64,000 nt of DNA from Corbicula japonica (GCA_038501625.1 JAZAYU010000013.1:4526001-4590000), one strand, 5' to 3'. Numbered from the stretch's first letter, positions 32,817 to 44,994 are shown. Made by a program: numbers and translations. The notes: generated from the letters alone by a model not told the origin.

Positions 32817-32865
32817 ATGGATATTTTATGTATTCTGCTTATGTTGTCGGTTTTTATTAAAGATG
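32817..32865 (+). CDS. Gene B exon 1: signal peptide
   Basis: Same 16 codons plus one base as gene A exon 1, donor g|gtaagtg. The upstream Met seen in A is followed by stops here, so this ATG is the likely start. Confidence 0.75.
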
Positions 32866-35800
32866 GTAAGTGCAAAGTATTTAACTTCATATACTTGGTT
32901 TTTTTTCACTTTACTTGTTACAGACATCAATATCCATTATTGTCAATTAAGTGTTCCACAGATGTCACTCTTTGAAAGCTAAAGTATGGTGTAAACTAGA
33001 ACGAATTATACAGAAAACAAGAGATGTCACAGAAATTGACATGTACCCACGAAATGTAGCTTTGATATAATGTAGACGATAAAAATGATCAATTGTTTGA
33101 AGTCTGTAGTTAACCTTTCGATTAAGAAAAAGAGTATAATAAAATATTACAAATTTTAAGGAAAGTTCTAATTTATAAGGGGAAATTATCCGTCAAATTT
33201 AATTGTTAGAATTAAGAAACTTTTCACATATGATGTGGTGATAAGGAACTCATATTTGAAATTTGAAGTAAATCTCTGAAAAATATGGAAGTTATAATAA
33301 CGAATGACTAAAGAACCATAACTCTGCCAAAAATGACAAAAGCGGAAACTACTGTTAAAATGTCAAAATTGGCTTGTTGACAGTTTCAATGAAATTCCCC
33401 AAGCATAGTTGGAGAAGAAGCATGGAAGGATTTAATCAAGAAATTATAACAAAATGACTAAGGGCCCATAACCCTGCCCGAAAAAAAACTGAGCGGAAAT
33501 TACTCACAATATGTGCATCCAGGCTAGGTGACAAAATTCCTGGGAAGTTTCAATAACATCCCCAAAACGTATTTGGAAATAGAGCGACAGGTGAAAGGTC
33601 TCAGATTAGCAAAACTGTGTCATCAGTCATCGCAAATAGCCATCACGGATTTCACGTCATTAAGGATTTCGTCATGATTCATCGACTTTGAGATTTATAA
33701 AAGTTACCTTTTTCCTCCTAATTCATAACCACATCACCACTTATTCTTTGCCTCCGTTAAAAATATAGTATATTTTCTCTCAATTGAATTAATGTCAAAA
33801 GAGAAAGCCGGTCATTATTATACGTTGAATTTATTTCTTAAGTAGTAAGTTTGCACTAGAAAAGCGGTATGAAGATTGAAACAATGTGTACGAGTATGTG
33901 TGTACCGTGAAGCTGATACAGAAACAGAAAAATAACCCACAGCATAACACCATAACATTGCAACCACCTTCAATAAGCATTAATCAGCAAAACGTTCACC
34001 TAAGCAACGGAAAACAAAACGATTGAAACTCGTCGCTTAATAGCACTTGCGCACTGAGCAAAAGACCAAAATGACCACAATGGTGTTTATTCCATAATCG
34101 TAGAAGGTGAGGATTGCAAATACAAATAATCTCACATACGTTTTGCCGTCTTTGACTTTATAGTGAAAAATGTTGCCGAACTACTTATACAGTTAGTGTC
34201 GTATATTACACAGCCAACTTATCTCACACATTCATGCCTGCCTGTCAATGAAACATGGTCATGCCATAATATATTTGAAATCAAGAAACAATTTTTATAA
34301 AATCTAAATTTTACCTTTCCTCTCAGGTGAATCGAATGTAAACGAATTCGTGACTGAATTTGAAGCGAAGAAGTTTTTACAGAAAACCAGATGGACGCGA
34401 CAGATCGAATGTGCTAAAGAAGGAGTGTGTGAAGCAAAAAAAGCTTATTGTACGGTAAGTTTTGAAAAACAGTTGAGTGAGACCTAGTGCGTATTCCATG
34501 CTTGAAAGTGCATGTGAACGAGTAATTGACTGGGTGAATGCATGTGTAAGCGCACCAGTGAAGCAGCGAATATAAAATCAGTAAGTGACTCAATTATTGA
34601 TAAAACAAACTTGTTTGGTTCATATAAAATTGAATTATGATGATATTACACGTATAATTTACTACTCAAAGTTTGCAAAGCACCAAGTTAACCACACATC
34701 ATTGTAAAGTCTTCATTATATGCAAGTACGTTGGTCCTCTGTGTACACATTAGCACGAACGACCATAGTACAAACGAGATGTATTTTCAGAGTTTTTTTA
34801 TTTACGCTGTATACATGTATTCGACATTTGTTTATAATCAATATTGTTACTTGATTTTCCGGATCATGCTTGGCTGTGTGGGGAGGCTGTGTCATTCTGA
34901 TATGCAAATTAAACTTTTTTTAATAACACTGGAAATACTGAATGTTAAGGGCTTACCACACTCCTCCAAACCACGTTCATCGAGATATTAAAAAGAAAAT
35001 TATCAAAATCTCAATAATTGCAAAATGCCGTTCAATGAAACTTTGCAAAAATGAATGTTACTAATGTATCTTTATTTTGCATACAGTAAGACACGTTAGA
35101 ATAGTAAAGAAAAAAGCTAGACCTAAAAATTCCGTAAAATTCTATTTTACATAAATTCACAAAAACTAAGCGATACAAAACATAATTTTAAATTCCCACG
35201 TGAGTGCAATGATACTGACAAGAAAATGTTGTGTACTAAAGAGAAATCAGTGATTGTCATCATTTTACGCGACCAGGAAGCGACCAGGAAATTGTTGTCT
35301 ATATCATATAACTTATGTGGGAATTTAAAATGATATTTTGTGTTGTTTAGTTTTTGTGTATTTACGTAAATAGAAGTTTGGGGAATTTTTAGATCTCGCT
35401 TTTTTGTTTACTGTTCTAACGTGTCTTACCATATGCAAAATGAAGAAAAATTCATAACATACATTTGTGCAAAGTTTCATTGAACGGCATTTTGCCATTT
35501 TTGAGATTTTTAGATAATTTACTTTTTATCGATGAACCTGCTTGGGAGGAGTATGGTAAGCCCTTAAGGACTGAATTAATGGCAAATGCGAATGTCATAA
35601 AACATTTATTGGATGCAAACATCGATATTTGTTTTTGTTTTGGCATAGATTTTTTTCACATTCCCAATATCCCATTCAAATTCAAAATAAACCCCGTCTT
35701 ACATTACAATTGTTAAAATATTTGTCTATATTGTTTTAAGTCATTGATCAGGTGAATAAAAAGAAATAACACTATTAACAGTCATACCTCAGAAGATATG

Positions 35801-38800
35801 GAAACAAAATTCTTGGTGCTTAGCAAACTTTGAGTAGTATAAAAGGTTTCCATTGTTTGATATCAAGTGACTTTTTGTTTTAATTGATAATGAAATATTA
35901 GGATTTGGTATAAAAGTTGTTAAAATCACGTTATCAGAAAATATATTGATATCAGAAATAATTTTTCTGAATCAGTATATAATATATAGAAAAAAAACTT
36001 ATTGGCTTTAATTACTAATAAATGATATTTTAGTTTTTTTCCGGGAATCAAAGCAGCACCGCGGCACCGCGATAAAAGAACCTGGAAACGGTAAATTGAG
36101 AAGGTTACCAACTGTGCCCGGCGCGACATCCCCAAGTAATGCTGATCATTATGATATCGATGTTTGGTATTAAATGATAACAGGAATGGATCACTAAACA
36201 TTCTTCAACTGTCGAACATGTGTTGCACATGAACAACTCATTAGACTCAACTCATTGATATTTTCTGATAACAGGGGTGGATCACTAAAAATTCTTCAAC
36301 AGTCAATACATGTTGCTCATGCACAACTCATTCTACAACTACTCGTCCATAACAGTAGTGTCAAAACTGTTTTCGTTTGTTATCAAAATTAGAGAGAGTC
36401 AGACAGGGAAGTACACTGCAGAGATATCAGCTGTGGCCTTGGTCAGACATGCTACTTAGAAACCCCTTGCCCACGTCATTATAAAACTGGTTGTAGAGGT
36501 AAGTTATCATACCTTTTTTTACAGGAGGTATTAGTGATAAGTCGTAGAAGCAATAAGCGTTGAACAATTAAGGTAACATATAAACCTTAGTTATTTAAAA
36601 AGAGATATAAGTTATTTATTGTAATTGTAGATCTGAGTCGACTTATGTTATGATAATAGGAATGGGTCGAGTGAAGAAATGAACGTAGAACGAAATGAAT
36701 GTAGGAAATAAGACTGGCTGGGTCAACATAGCACTTTTTTCTGGACAGACTGTAGAAATAAATGTAAGACAGGCTAGACTCTAGGAATAAGGACCAAAGA
36801 CTGTTGTATGGAGAACACTGAAATTGATTTGTATAGAGAACGTAAAAAATAAGGCGTAGTGTGAACTTCACAGACTCACTATATATTTTAGGTTTTTTGA
36901 CTTACGGATGTAACAATAGCATTAGAACAGAAAGCGCATGGTACGATTTAATGCTTATTTTTAAGATTTCAAATCCAGGGATAGTGATACAACGAAAAGA
37001 AGTTGTACTTTAAATGACACTGAATAAGAAAATATGGACTATTACTATTTACAACATTCGTAACATAGACCAAATACAAACACAATTGACCTTAATCTTA
37101 ATACTTAAATTTCTATTGCTTTTGATTGCATGACTAACATCTTGTCTTCTGTAGATATAAATGAATGCGAAATCGGACCTTGCAAAAATGGTGGCACTTG
37201 TAAAAATTTAATAGGGATGTACACATGCGATTGTCCCGAAGGTTTTACCGGTGCCCAATGTGAAGTAGGTAAGACAATTTATATGTATACATGTCGTCTT
37301 GAATAATAATGTGCGGACTGTTTATAAAATATGTAGACTTATCTAAATTTTAATACACTATATATGTTTGTTTAAATATTGCTTTGGATTGCATAACAAC
37401 CATTTCTTCTGTAGATATAAATGAATGTGAAAGCGATCCTTGCGAAAATGGTGGAACTTGTAATAATTTAATAAGGATGTACACATGCGCTTGTCCTGAT
37501 GGTTTTACCGGTTCCCGATGCGAAGTAGGTAAGAACATGTTACGTAATATGCCATCTTGATTAAGGATTTGCGGACTATTATTAAAATATGTCATTTGCA
37601 CTTAAATTTAACATGACTGTCCTCTTAATTTTAATAAACAAAATATATTTGTTTAATTATTGCTTTTGATAAGACAACATTGTCTTCTGTAGATATAAAT
37701 GAATGTGAAAGCGATCCTTGCGAAAATGGTGGAACTTGTAACAATTTAATAGGGATGTACAGATGCGATTGTCCCGAGGATTTTACCGATACCCGATGCG
37801 AAGTAGGTAAGTCAATTAAGTTTTATGTTACTTTCTGAAGTACACAATGATCTGTTGTAAACGTTGCAAATTAAACATGTACCGAAACTATATTTATTTT
37901 CGCTAATCACCATTTTATAAAGACGTTGACGTAACATTTTATTTGTGATCGATGGAAACCGAATATTGAACATAATATCCAGGCTTCCGGAAAATACGTT
38001 CTCTCTTTTTTTCTTGCAGATATGTGTTTACCGCAACATCCATCTGGCGCTGATGTAGTCTTTCTTGTGGACGTTTCTTTTAGTCAGGCATCAAACGCTG
38101 ACAACAATGAACATTTCATAACAGATTTCGTCAGCAGGTTCCCTATAGGACCATCTGGATTTCAAATAGCTCTCGTTACTACAGCATTCGATGCGCACTT
38201 TCATTTCCATCTAAACACTTATTCGACATATTCAATCATTGCTTCAAAAGTAAAGGGTCTGATATATGAAGAAGGACCAAGTTTTACCGGAAAGGGTTTG
38301 CAAGCCATACGCGAAACTGTACTAACAGAGACAAATGGTGCCAGACAAGGTGTTTCAAAATATGCCATAGTTCTAACTGATGGCCTTTCTTCTAATGTAC
38401 AAGATACAAAACTCCAAGCTGAGCTGTTGAAACAGAAAGGGGTGGAAGTATTTGTAATTGCCACAGGTAGAATTATTGATCATCGAGAATTGGTTGATAT
38501 TTCCAGTCATTGGAGCAGAATTTTTCCTATTTCCAGTACGGACGCCATAAACGCAGTTTTCAAGAAACATGTTTATGAAGCATGTTCCGGTAATTATGTT
38601 TAAAATGATCATAGTTTTATATCTAGATAAGACATTAACATGCTCTTGGATAGATTATGAACTTTCAGTATATTTGTATTTCTTTCCTGCTAGGTAGGTA
38701 ACATAAAGTGACGCTTTTAGTCTAACTAACTTTACTGTAATTGTTTCTTCAGTTAAGCATTTTAATATTCATTACCTTGTTATCGAGGTTAGAACTGTCA

Positions 38801-39660
38801 GTGGAAAAACACATTTGTAATAAAGGTTCTAAAACAAGTTCTAGGGTTCTCCTATCTTACAATTCTCAGCCAGGTTGTCAAGAAAAACCATTTTGACTGT
38901 TACACACAAGACTGCGTCAACTCATTCTTTACTTCAATTTAGTTACGACAACTTTGCCTGCAATCCTCGAAGTACATGTATGGTGTGCAACATAATCAAC
39001 AAATGAATGCGTTTATTTGTAGCAAATCTTATTTCTGCTTAAAACATATCATTGTGATTTTCAGATTGTTTTCGTCGTACTAGTGATATCGCTGTCATGA
39101 TTGATTCATCTACAGATATATCCGCTGTCCAGTTTTCCCAGCAAATTTCAGCATTAGGCGTTCTTATCCGCAACATTAAGATTGGAAGTGACAACGTACG
39201 TATAAGCTTATCACAGTTTTCTTCAAAGGCCGTAGAGGTTTCCACATTTGATCAACATTTGACAACATCAGCGGTGATTAGTCAACTGAACAGTTTAAAA
39301 CAACACCACACGCCAGCAAATACATCAAATGCACTTCGCCATCTCAGAATGTCAGGATTTCTTCCTTCAAGTGGAGTAAGGTCATCAACAAGAAAAGTAG
39401 CTCTGCTGGTGACTAATGGACTCTACCAGAATGAAAGTTTCGATGAAATAATCCACGAAGCAAAACAACTTAAACTCAGTAATGTTACGCTTGTAACTGT
39501 AGCTTCCGTTGACGTCGGTTCTTCTGAAATTATGAACTCAATGACTGAAATCGCTACCGATTCGTTATTCTCGTACCTCATCGAAAATGGAGAGAAAAAT
39601 GAAAATATTTTGTTATCATTGATAGGCTCAATTGATTTTGAAGTTTGCGAACTGGATTAA
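32817..39660 (+). CDS. Gene B: secreted Gla-like/EGF/VWA protein, 8 exons, 596 aa
   Basis: Coding exons: 32817-32865, 34327-34454, 36393-36498, 37155-37268, 37415-37528, 37693-37806, 38020-38589, 39065-39660. They sum to 1791 nt, 596 codons plus TAA, with the same phase series as gene A. Layout: signal peptide 1-17; Cys-rich N-terminus 18-94; three cbEGF modules 95-208; VWA1 209-398 (D226-V-S-F-S230 keeps the metal-site residues); VWA2 399-596 with the same degenerate site as A (D412-S-S-T-D, N516). Two exons differ from A by whole codons only, which argues that both genes are under coding constraint. The expected place is the extracellular matrix or haemolymph; the partner is unknown. Confidence 0.88.
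34327..34454 (+). CDS. Gene B exon 2: propeptide/Gla-like exon
   Basis: Acceptor cctctcag, donor acg|gtaagt; 128 nt, one codon shorter than in A. F24, A30 and L34 are kept, with KFLQKTRW in place of NILQKTRW, then a C-x5-C loop (C45, C51) and C58. Downstream residues differ more than the rest of the exon, which suggests loose or shifting selection on the loop. Confidence 0.75.
34931..35579. mobile_element. Long-TIR element in intron 2 of gene B
   Basis: Same element as 5222-5955: left end gttaagggcttaccacactc, right end reversed gggcttaccatactcctcc. Slightly shorter through deletion in the centre. Confidence 0.65.
36393..36498 (+). CDS. Gene B exon 3: Cys-rich linker exon
   Basis: 106 nt, phase 0 in, phase 1 out, donor gag|gtaagtt. 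Same five cysteines as A with two extra codons between the third and last cysteine pairs (PCPRHY against PCHY). The in-frame indel supports translation. Confidence 0.75.
37155..37268 (+). CDS. Gene B exon 4: cbEGF module 1
   Basis: 114 nt, phase 1-1, acceptor ttctgtag. Pairs with gene A module 1 (GPCKNGG type). Six cysteines and the DINEC motif present. Confidence 0.87.
37415..37528 (+). CDS. Gene B exon 5: cbEGF module 2
   Basis: 114 nt, phase 1-1. Has LIRMYTCAC in place of the TCDC of other modules; otherwise a standard calcium-binding EGF. Closest to A module 2, which shares LIRMY and GSRC. Confidence 0.87.
37693..37806 (+). CDS. Gene B exon 6: cbEGF module 3
   Basis: 114 nt, phase 1-1. 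Ends with PEDFTDTRC, matching gene A module 5, so it is the orthologous last module before VWA1. Confidence 0.87.
38020..38589 (+). CDS. Gene B exon 7: VWA domain 1
   Basis: 570 nt, phase 1-1. DVSFS keeps D, S, S of the MIDAS; SFTG and LTDG are intact. About 93 percent identical to gene A by eye (14 changes), with the C-terminal 40 residues unchanged. Confidence 0.9.
39065..39660 (+). CDS. Gene B exon 8: VWA domain 2 and stop
   Basis: 596 nt from acceptor gattttcag to TAA. About 17 residues differ from A. DSSTD and VTNG, the two degenerate MIDAS sites, are kept. Ser replaces A's Cys598. Confidence 0.88.
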
Positions 39661-40249
39661 CGTTTGCTTTATGGCACACTGTTGATAACCCCGTTATTTT
39701 TGAACTTCTATCTATCATGTACACTATTTATTTATTTTATGCATATTTTAGAACACCCTTCAAATGAAAAAATATTGCTATAAATGTATATTACGAGCAC
39801 TTTTTATGCTTAAAACCTTGATGTTTCTTATTTACCAAATCAATGTAGCAGTTTTGGTATAAACTCTAGAATGATATAAAATATTAACAAAGAACAACGG
39901 AAAAAAACAAGAAAAAAAGATACGGATCTTATCTTTTTTCTTAAAATGATGATTTAATAATTATATAGACCATTATGTCTTGTAATATGTCTAGTATTCA
40001 TTATTATTTCTGGGTGTTTTTGTATTTATCACAGTAGCGTTGTTTGTGCCGTGTGGCGACTGTAAAAAGTATCCCCGTACATTCAATTAGTGCGGTTATC
40101 AGATACGTCCTTTCATGGTTGTCGATCACGATATTTATGTACTTCTAAATTTACTTATTTGTTTTTAATATTTCGGCCAGTTTAAAGATATGTGGTTTCA
40201 ATATCCCAGCCAATATGAATTTGGATATTGTTCAATCACCCCCAAGGAT
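39661..40249 (+). other. 3' flank of gene B
   Basis: Colinear with the start of gene A's 3' flank, then B-specific sequence from about 39990. No coding. Confidence 0.4.
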
Positions 40250-40665
40250 ATACTTCCTGCTTTTTTAAAATTTTACATTTGGCGTTGTCTGTGATATGCA
40301 GGATTTATATTCTAAGATCCCCTCTCAAAATTCTATTCTGTTTAGTTCCGCCCATTGTTTTCTCGTTAAGGGCAAACCCATTCTTTTATCTGGGGACCAT
40401 ACGCCGCTGAACATGGACTGGTATTAATCTGAAAATACCACATTGAAGGTTCCATGTTCACCACCATATGCATACCATCGTTTGGGATGGATCCAAATTG
40501 TACTGTTTATTGGTGTTAATATTGAGTTGCGCTAGTTGGGCTAGGCGGCGTGGGCAGTTATTAGCATCTCCATTACTGCCCATGAACAGGCTCAATCAAA
40601 CCGAGCCTGCAATATTTCATATTTTTCGTGGTCGAGGGTCTTCAAAGTTCCCTTTTCACTTATTT
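40250..40665 (-). repeat. Dispersed repeat R2, inverted relative to copy at 14785
   Basis: Reversed, it matches 14785-15140 (aaaagggaactttgaa, attgcaggctcg, gggcagtaatgg, aacaatgggcggaac). It interrupts the colinear flank of gene B. The short frames at 40228-40671 are not genes. Confidence 0.6.
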
Positions 40666-41129
40666 TATTGATTTCCTAGTTATTAAGTTGTGAATTAATT
40701 TAAAAACATTATTGACATTCCATTCATAGCATGTAAAACAATGTTATTTATACAGTTTGTAATTCTGTCTGTAAAAATAGCTATAATACCAAGAAAGTAT
40801 AGCCTAACTATAAAAATCAGAGATATTTGTTGTGCTGGTACTCAAAGCCATATAACGTATGAAGCTCAGGGGCTTCAACGTTTCAAATAAAACTAAAAAC
40901 TCTTAAAATATGTACACGCATCTGGGCAGAAACTCGTTTGTGCAAACAGAAGTAACATAGGTGATGGCTTATAAAGCCCTTTATACACCTAGCTTTCATT
41001 ATTTTTGAAGGTTGGGTTTTGCTTATTTAATTGCAAAAACACATTTTTTTACGGTTCAAAATATATTGTAAGATGAATTAGGAACAAGTGACATTACCAT
41101 GGACCATGGACCATGAGCAGCTAATGGAA

Positions 41130-41260
41130 ATGCATACTGCACACGTTGCCTAGCCCTGGGTTGACGACAACTTAATATTTACGCCAGTAAACAGTACAAT
41201 TTCAATTCATCTTCAATGATGGTGTATATGTGGCGGCGAACATGGATACCTCAATGTTAT
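41130..41260 (+). repeat. Dispersed repeat R2, partial copy
   Basis: Reads tgcatactgcacacgttgcc, cctagccctgggttg and tatgtggcggcgaacatgg, as in the other R2 copies. A counterpart lies in gene A's flank at about 13390. Confidence 0.5.
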
Positions 41261-41320
41261 TTTTCAATTTAAGATTTGCAATTTTAAGCAATCGGAATGC
41301 TTAATTCTGGAACTGTGCCC

Positions 41321-41455
41321 AAGGTTATATAACTGAGCATAGAAATCGGTGTCAAATCTCAAGCATCTGATTGGCTGAAATAGCGACCAGTCGCCATTTC
41401 AGCCAATCAGATGCTTGAGATTTGAGACTGGTTTCCAATTTCAGTTTTATAGCCT
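41321..41455. mobile_element. Palindromic MITE-like family P2, copy 1
   Basis: Arms carry tctcaagcatctgattggct and its reverse complement, with a gaccagtcgcc centre and aaggttata / tatagcct ends. Absent from gene A's flank, so inserted after the duplication. Confidence 0.8.
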
Positions 41456-41864
41456 ACAACCTTGATCACTGGTTACTGCTCTTACTTACATGTTATCTTC
41501 GGCGGTGTCATAGCCAGATGATTTTCAATAGTCTCTATTTTTATTGCTTTTACGTTATAAAAGAAAGAAAAATAAAGAAGTGCTGAAATTCTTTGTTTTG
41601 AATTTTAATAGTACTGTCGTGTATTTTAAAAGATACATTATCCTTCAATAATACGGCATGAAGTATTGTAGTTATTCCCTATATGCTTATTTCACAGTTT
41701 AACATTTGTTTCATATATGTATAAATCATTTCGTTTTGTATAAAGTTCAAGTAAATCTGAGCTGTCGAATTACTTCAAGGGTCACATCATAAGTGATCAC
41801 TTTATCCTCTTATCCGTGGATATGCTTTTAATCACGTTGACGACATTTTTGAATCTACATTGTT

Positions 41865-42100
41865 CGCTTTTTCGGCGTTATTCGGCGTTATTCGGCGTTT
41901 GCTGTCTAAGCTCACTTTCGACCTACTTTTTCGACCAATGAAATATTGTAAATAAATCTTATTACGTAGCGGGAAAATCAAATACATTATTTTGATTGGT
42001 TATTAGTGGGTCTCGTTAACGATTACCGTAACGATTTTTATATTGTGTGTAAGTATTTACCTGGCACATATATGTTCGGGCATTTTCGTTTTTAAAAGCT
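41865..42100 (+). repeat. Dispersed repeat also present at the window's right edge
   Basis: The text gtctaagctcactttcgacc, tttttcgaccaatgaaata and gtaaataa recurs at 63931-64000. It contains three ttattcggcg repeats. Confidence 0.55.
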
Positions 42101-42317
42101 ATAATTGTATCGGAGAAAAACATATTTACGGTATAAATAACCAGTTAAGACAATTGATGGCTTAAAAACGATTTTATATGGAATATTCATGGGTGTCAGG
42201 TAAACACTTGAGTACAATACACAGTGTAAAACGACAGAGAAGTGCAGATATTTCTGGTTCTTACTGGTTCCTTTCTAGTTCCTTTGATACTGATTGTTAA
42301 TTTCAAGCACATATATT

Positions 42318-42398
42318 CAAATCGCCTTGGTGTAGTGGTTATCGCACTCGCATCTCAAGCGGAGGCCCCGGGTTCAATACTCGTGAGGGAAACTTTTT
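42318..42398 (+). repeat. tRNA-Glu-like SINE head
   Basis: The line ccttggtgtagtggttatcg ... ctc anticodon-like loop ... ccgggttcaata follows tRNA-Glu, but the T stem and acceptor stem do not pair. A decayed tRNA-derived element, not a working tRNA. Confidence 0.4.
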
Positions 42399-42856
42399 TA
42401 AGTTAATTCACGTAAAATTTGGTAGATTTCGCTCTTGTAACAAGTTGTTATTATTTTCATTTATTATATTTCAATGACATTTATTCATCATGAGTACTAA
42501 CTCTACAAGAGGTATTTTATTGAAACTGAATAAATGTAGAGTTAATGTTAGACATTGTTTCTTTAATCGACGTATTATCACCAGACGAAATTGTTGCAAC
42601 AGCGTCAACATTTTTTAGACAGACACATTCAATGAATTTATGGGGTTTCCATGCAGGGATGGTTCGTCAACACCTATAACATATAATAAACTGCGTCTGC
42701 TTCGCCGCTCTTTATTTCTTTCTTTCTTATATATAAAAATCTTTTCCATCAACGCCGTTTATCTTTTTTAAAGATATTTCTTGTTGTAGAAATAACCTCA
42801 TAAAAGCGTCGTTACAGATCTCGTTTAGACGGCCGATAGGCAAATCAAGAATTGCT

Positions 42857-43115
42857 AAAATGCAGCATACACAGCCTCCACACAAGTCAAAACGTATAGA
42901 TAAAAAGAGAAAATGGGTTTTTTTTTCAAATTTAATTTTAAACATTTAATGACATAACAAACGCTCAGTCAATTAATAAAATAAGAGAACCCTAGGAGTA
43001 AGCGCCTTCGCATGTTTATTGGCAAAGCAAATTGTCACAGGGGTTAAACCAGGTTCCAAAGTGCACTTAATCAAACACTTCCCCGTCAGGTTCTCAAATA
43101 AAAAAAACATATGCA
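42857..43115 (-). mobile_element. LINE 3'-tail copy, minus strand
   Basis: Carries reversed tail phrases (cacagcctccacac, agagaaccctaggag, ggttaaaccaggttcc, tcaggttctca) in the order expected for an inverted copy. Confidence 0.6.
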
Positions 43116-44231
43116 AGTTGTGGCGTATTACTAAATCAAAGCGCTGAAAGTGTTGAAAGACTGGCGCGCTGGTTGAATCGAACTTGCCCTGCACAGATAT
43201 CATATGAAACTATGTGTGATTTTTTCGTTAAACTTTGTGACAGTTAATATCATCAACATTAGCAAATAATTCAGTATATTCAGGGATTTCAAGCGATGCA
43301 GGTACTTGTATTTTGATGCAAGGAAATAAGGTTTTCCACATTGTTTTCACCTAAATCTTAGGTTGGGGGTCTTTTTGATGCAGGAGTGTATGATTAGTGG
43401 TTAAATTTTGCTAGAATAACGATGATCAGGCTCCGCCACAACTTAGTAGTGTCAACAATGAAATGCACAAGGCTCACATACCTTAAGAGACTGAAACAGT
43501 TACATAATTTTTACGTCGATCGCAACAATGCATTAACAAATATATTCGCCAAATTACTTACGATCTCCCCAGGATTTTTGGAAGGGTTGTCGCTGGACGT
43601 TTGTGGATTTTAGCTCGCGAAACTTTATTTTTTAACTATCATTTTATACAGTTTTATATTTGTACCAAAGTTTATTGCAACAACTGTATATAGCACATAG
43701 ATGTTTTTTTTTTATCTCTTTAGAGCCAAGAAAGGTACAAAGTTAAAAAACATAAATAATGTGAAACAATGTGTAAACAGTATGTCAACATGTGTTTTAA
43801 TTACATAAACTGATCTGATCTCATCAAGTTACTATGTCAACTATTTACTCTGTATAGTTAGTTTTTCACCTTCATTGTCCAAGATATCTCACACATATCA
43901 AACTCAGTGTTTCATTGCAACAGGCAGGATTAGGATTAAACTTTCAGACGCCTCTTTTTTCTTGTGCCCAAGTGCTGACTGCCTTATTATAATCAAACTT
44001 CAGTACATCAGGACCTTCCATCGATATCATTAACAATGAATTTTTAATGTTGAATTGTTAAGCCTGCTTCTAAGCTTTGTCTTCACTCTTGATAAGGTGG
44101 AAAACCCCACTCACAATCTGAAATTAAATTAATTTACGATACCAGTAAACATATAGACAGCTTCATATATATATTTATATAAATAATATCATAATAGGTA
44201 TTCAGTTAACACAAACAGGTATAATAAATTA
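43116..44231. other. Non-coding stretch, nothing recognised
   Basis: Short frames only; none looks like an exon of a known family. Confidence 0.4.
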
Positions 44232-44440
44232 TATAGTGCACCCTAGAACCTGATTTAAACCCCCAGTAGCAAATTATTTTGCCACTGACTGTTCCAAGGC
44301 GCTAACCCATACGGTTCTCTTTTTTGTTAAACAATCAACAAACAAATCATTTATTTTCCTCTCTTCTTTTTGCTGCAGGGGGAGGCTGTGTTTTATGAGT
44401 GTGGCGATTCCTGATATGCATATTTCCCTTTTTATTATAG
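44232..44440 (+). mobile_element. LINE 3'-tail copy
   Basis: 5' truncated: starts at gtgcaccctagaacctgatt, continues to gggggaggctgtgtttt and gcgattcctgatatgcat. Confidence 0.7.
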
Positions 44441-44487
44441 TAGAATGAAAATTGAGTTATTTTATTTATTTAATGCAAGTCACAATG

Positions 44488-44838
44488 CTAAGTTAATATA
44501 TATAAAAAACCATTGCCAATTTCTTGCAACCAGGAGTAGACTTTCTTCCACTTAGGATCGGCACCTGACTGGATCGAACTGGCTGTTCGAGGTACCCGGC
44601 GTTGATTCAGTGTCTCGGCATGTTGGGGTACCGCGTCCGGCGTCGGAGTAATTTCCCGACGTGAAGGGGTACTTTGCGTCGTCAGAGTCGCTCTTGAAGG
44701 GCTATCCGGAATGATCTCGATCTCATTTCTTGATTTTTGAAGTTCAGAATGCCCGATGGAGTTGGCATCAGCCTCACAAGGCCGGTTTCTCTTGAAATAA
44801 GATAGAATCGACGAGTTGTCGTTCTTTCGCACAACCAT
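44488..44838 (-). CDS. 116-aa ORF resembling the N-terminus of hAT-type domesticated proteins
   Basis: The start at 44838 (MVVRKNDNSS) is preferred over upstream Met codons because recognisable sequence starts there. NSSILSYFKR resembles a PIP-box-like motif common at the N-termini of hAT-derived zinc-finger proteins. A Ser/Pro/Thr-rich acidic linker with EIEIIPDSP (SUMO-interaction-like) follows, then DPKWKKVYSWLQ, which resembles the first part of a TTF-type finger (normally continuing to a Cys pair). The frame stops before the cysteines. Either a truncated copy or a first exon; function unproven. Confidence 0.35.
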   Translation of the reverse strand: MVVRKNDNSSILSYFKRNRPCEADANSIGHSELQKSRNEIEIIPDSPSRATLTTQSTPSRREITPTPDAVPQHAETLNQRRVPRTASSIQSGADPKWKKVYSWLQEIGNGFLYILT

Positions 44839-44994
44839 AATTGAAAATGTGTCCGACGAAAATGAACTGATCGTTACGATGAAAGTGCAGTTAAATGCCA
44901 CAGAATGCATTTCTTTTGTAATACAAGTTCTAACTGCAACTTGCCAATAGATTTGTTTAAACAAATCAATTATCGCGCAATTATTTTCATACAT

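Larger units (their letters stand above)
31681..42920 (+). repeat. Segmental duplication, copy B
   Basis: Direct-orientation copy of 1078-14790. Starts at ctatatgatgtt (31681) and can be followed to about 42920 (ataaaagcgtcgttacagat). Contains gene B. Offset is 30609 bases at exon 1 and 26863 at the last exon, which shows net insertions in A. B-specific additions include a palindromic element (41321-41455) and inverted R2 (40250-40665). Confidence 0.9.

Noticed and set aside
42318..42398. Candidate tRNA-Glu gene
   Set aside because: T stem and acceptor stem do not pair; kept only as a tRNA-like SINE head.
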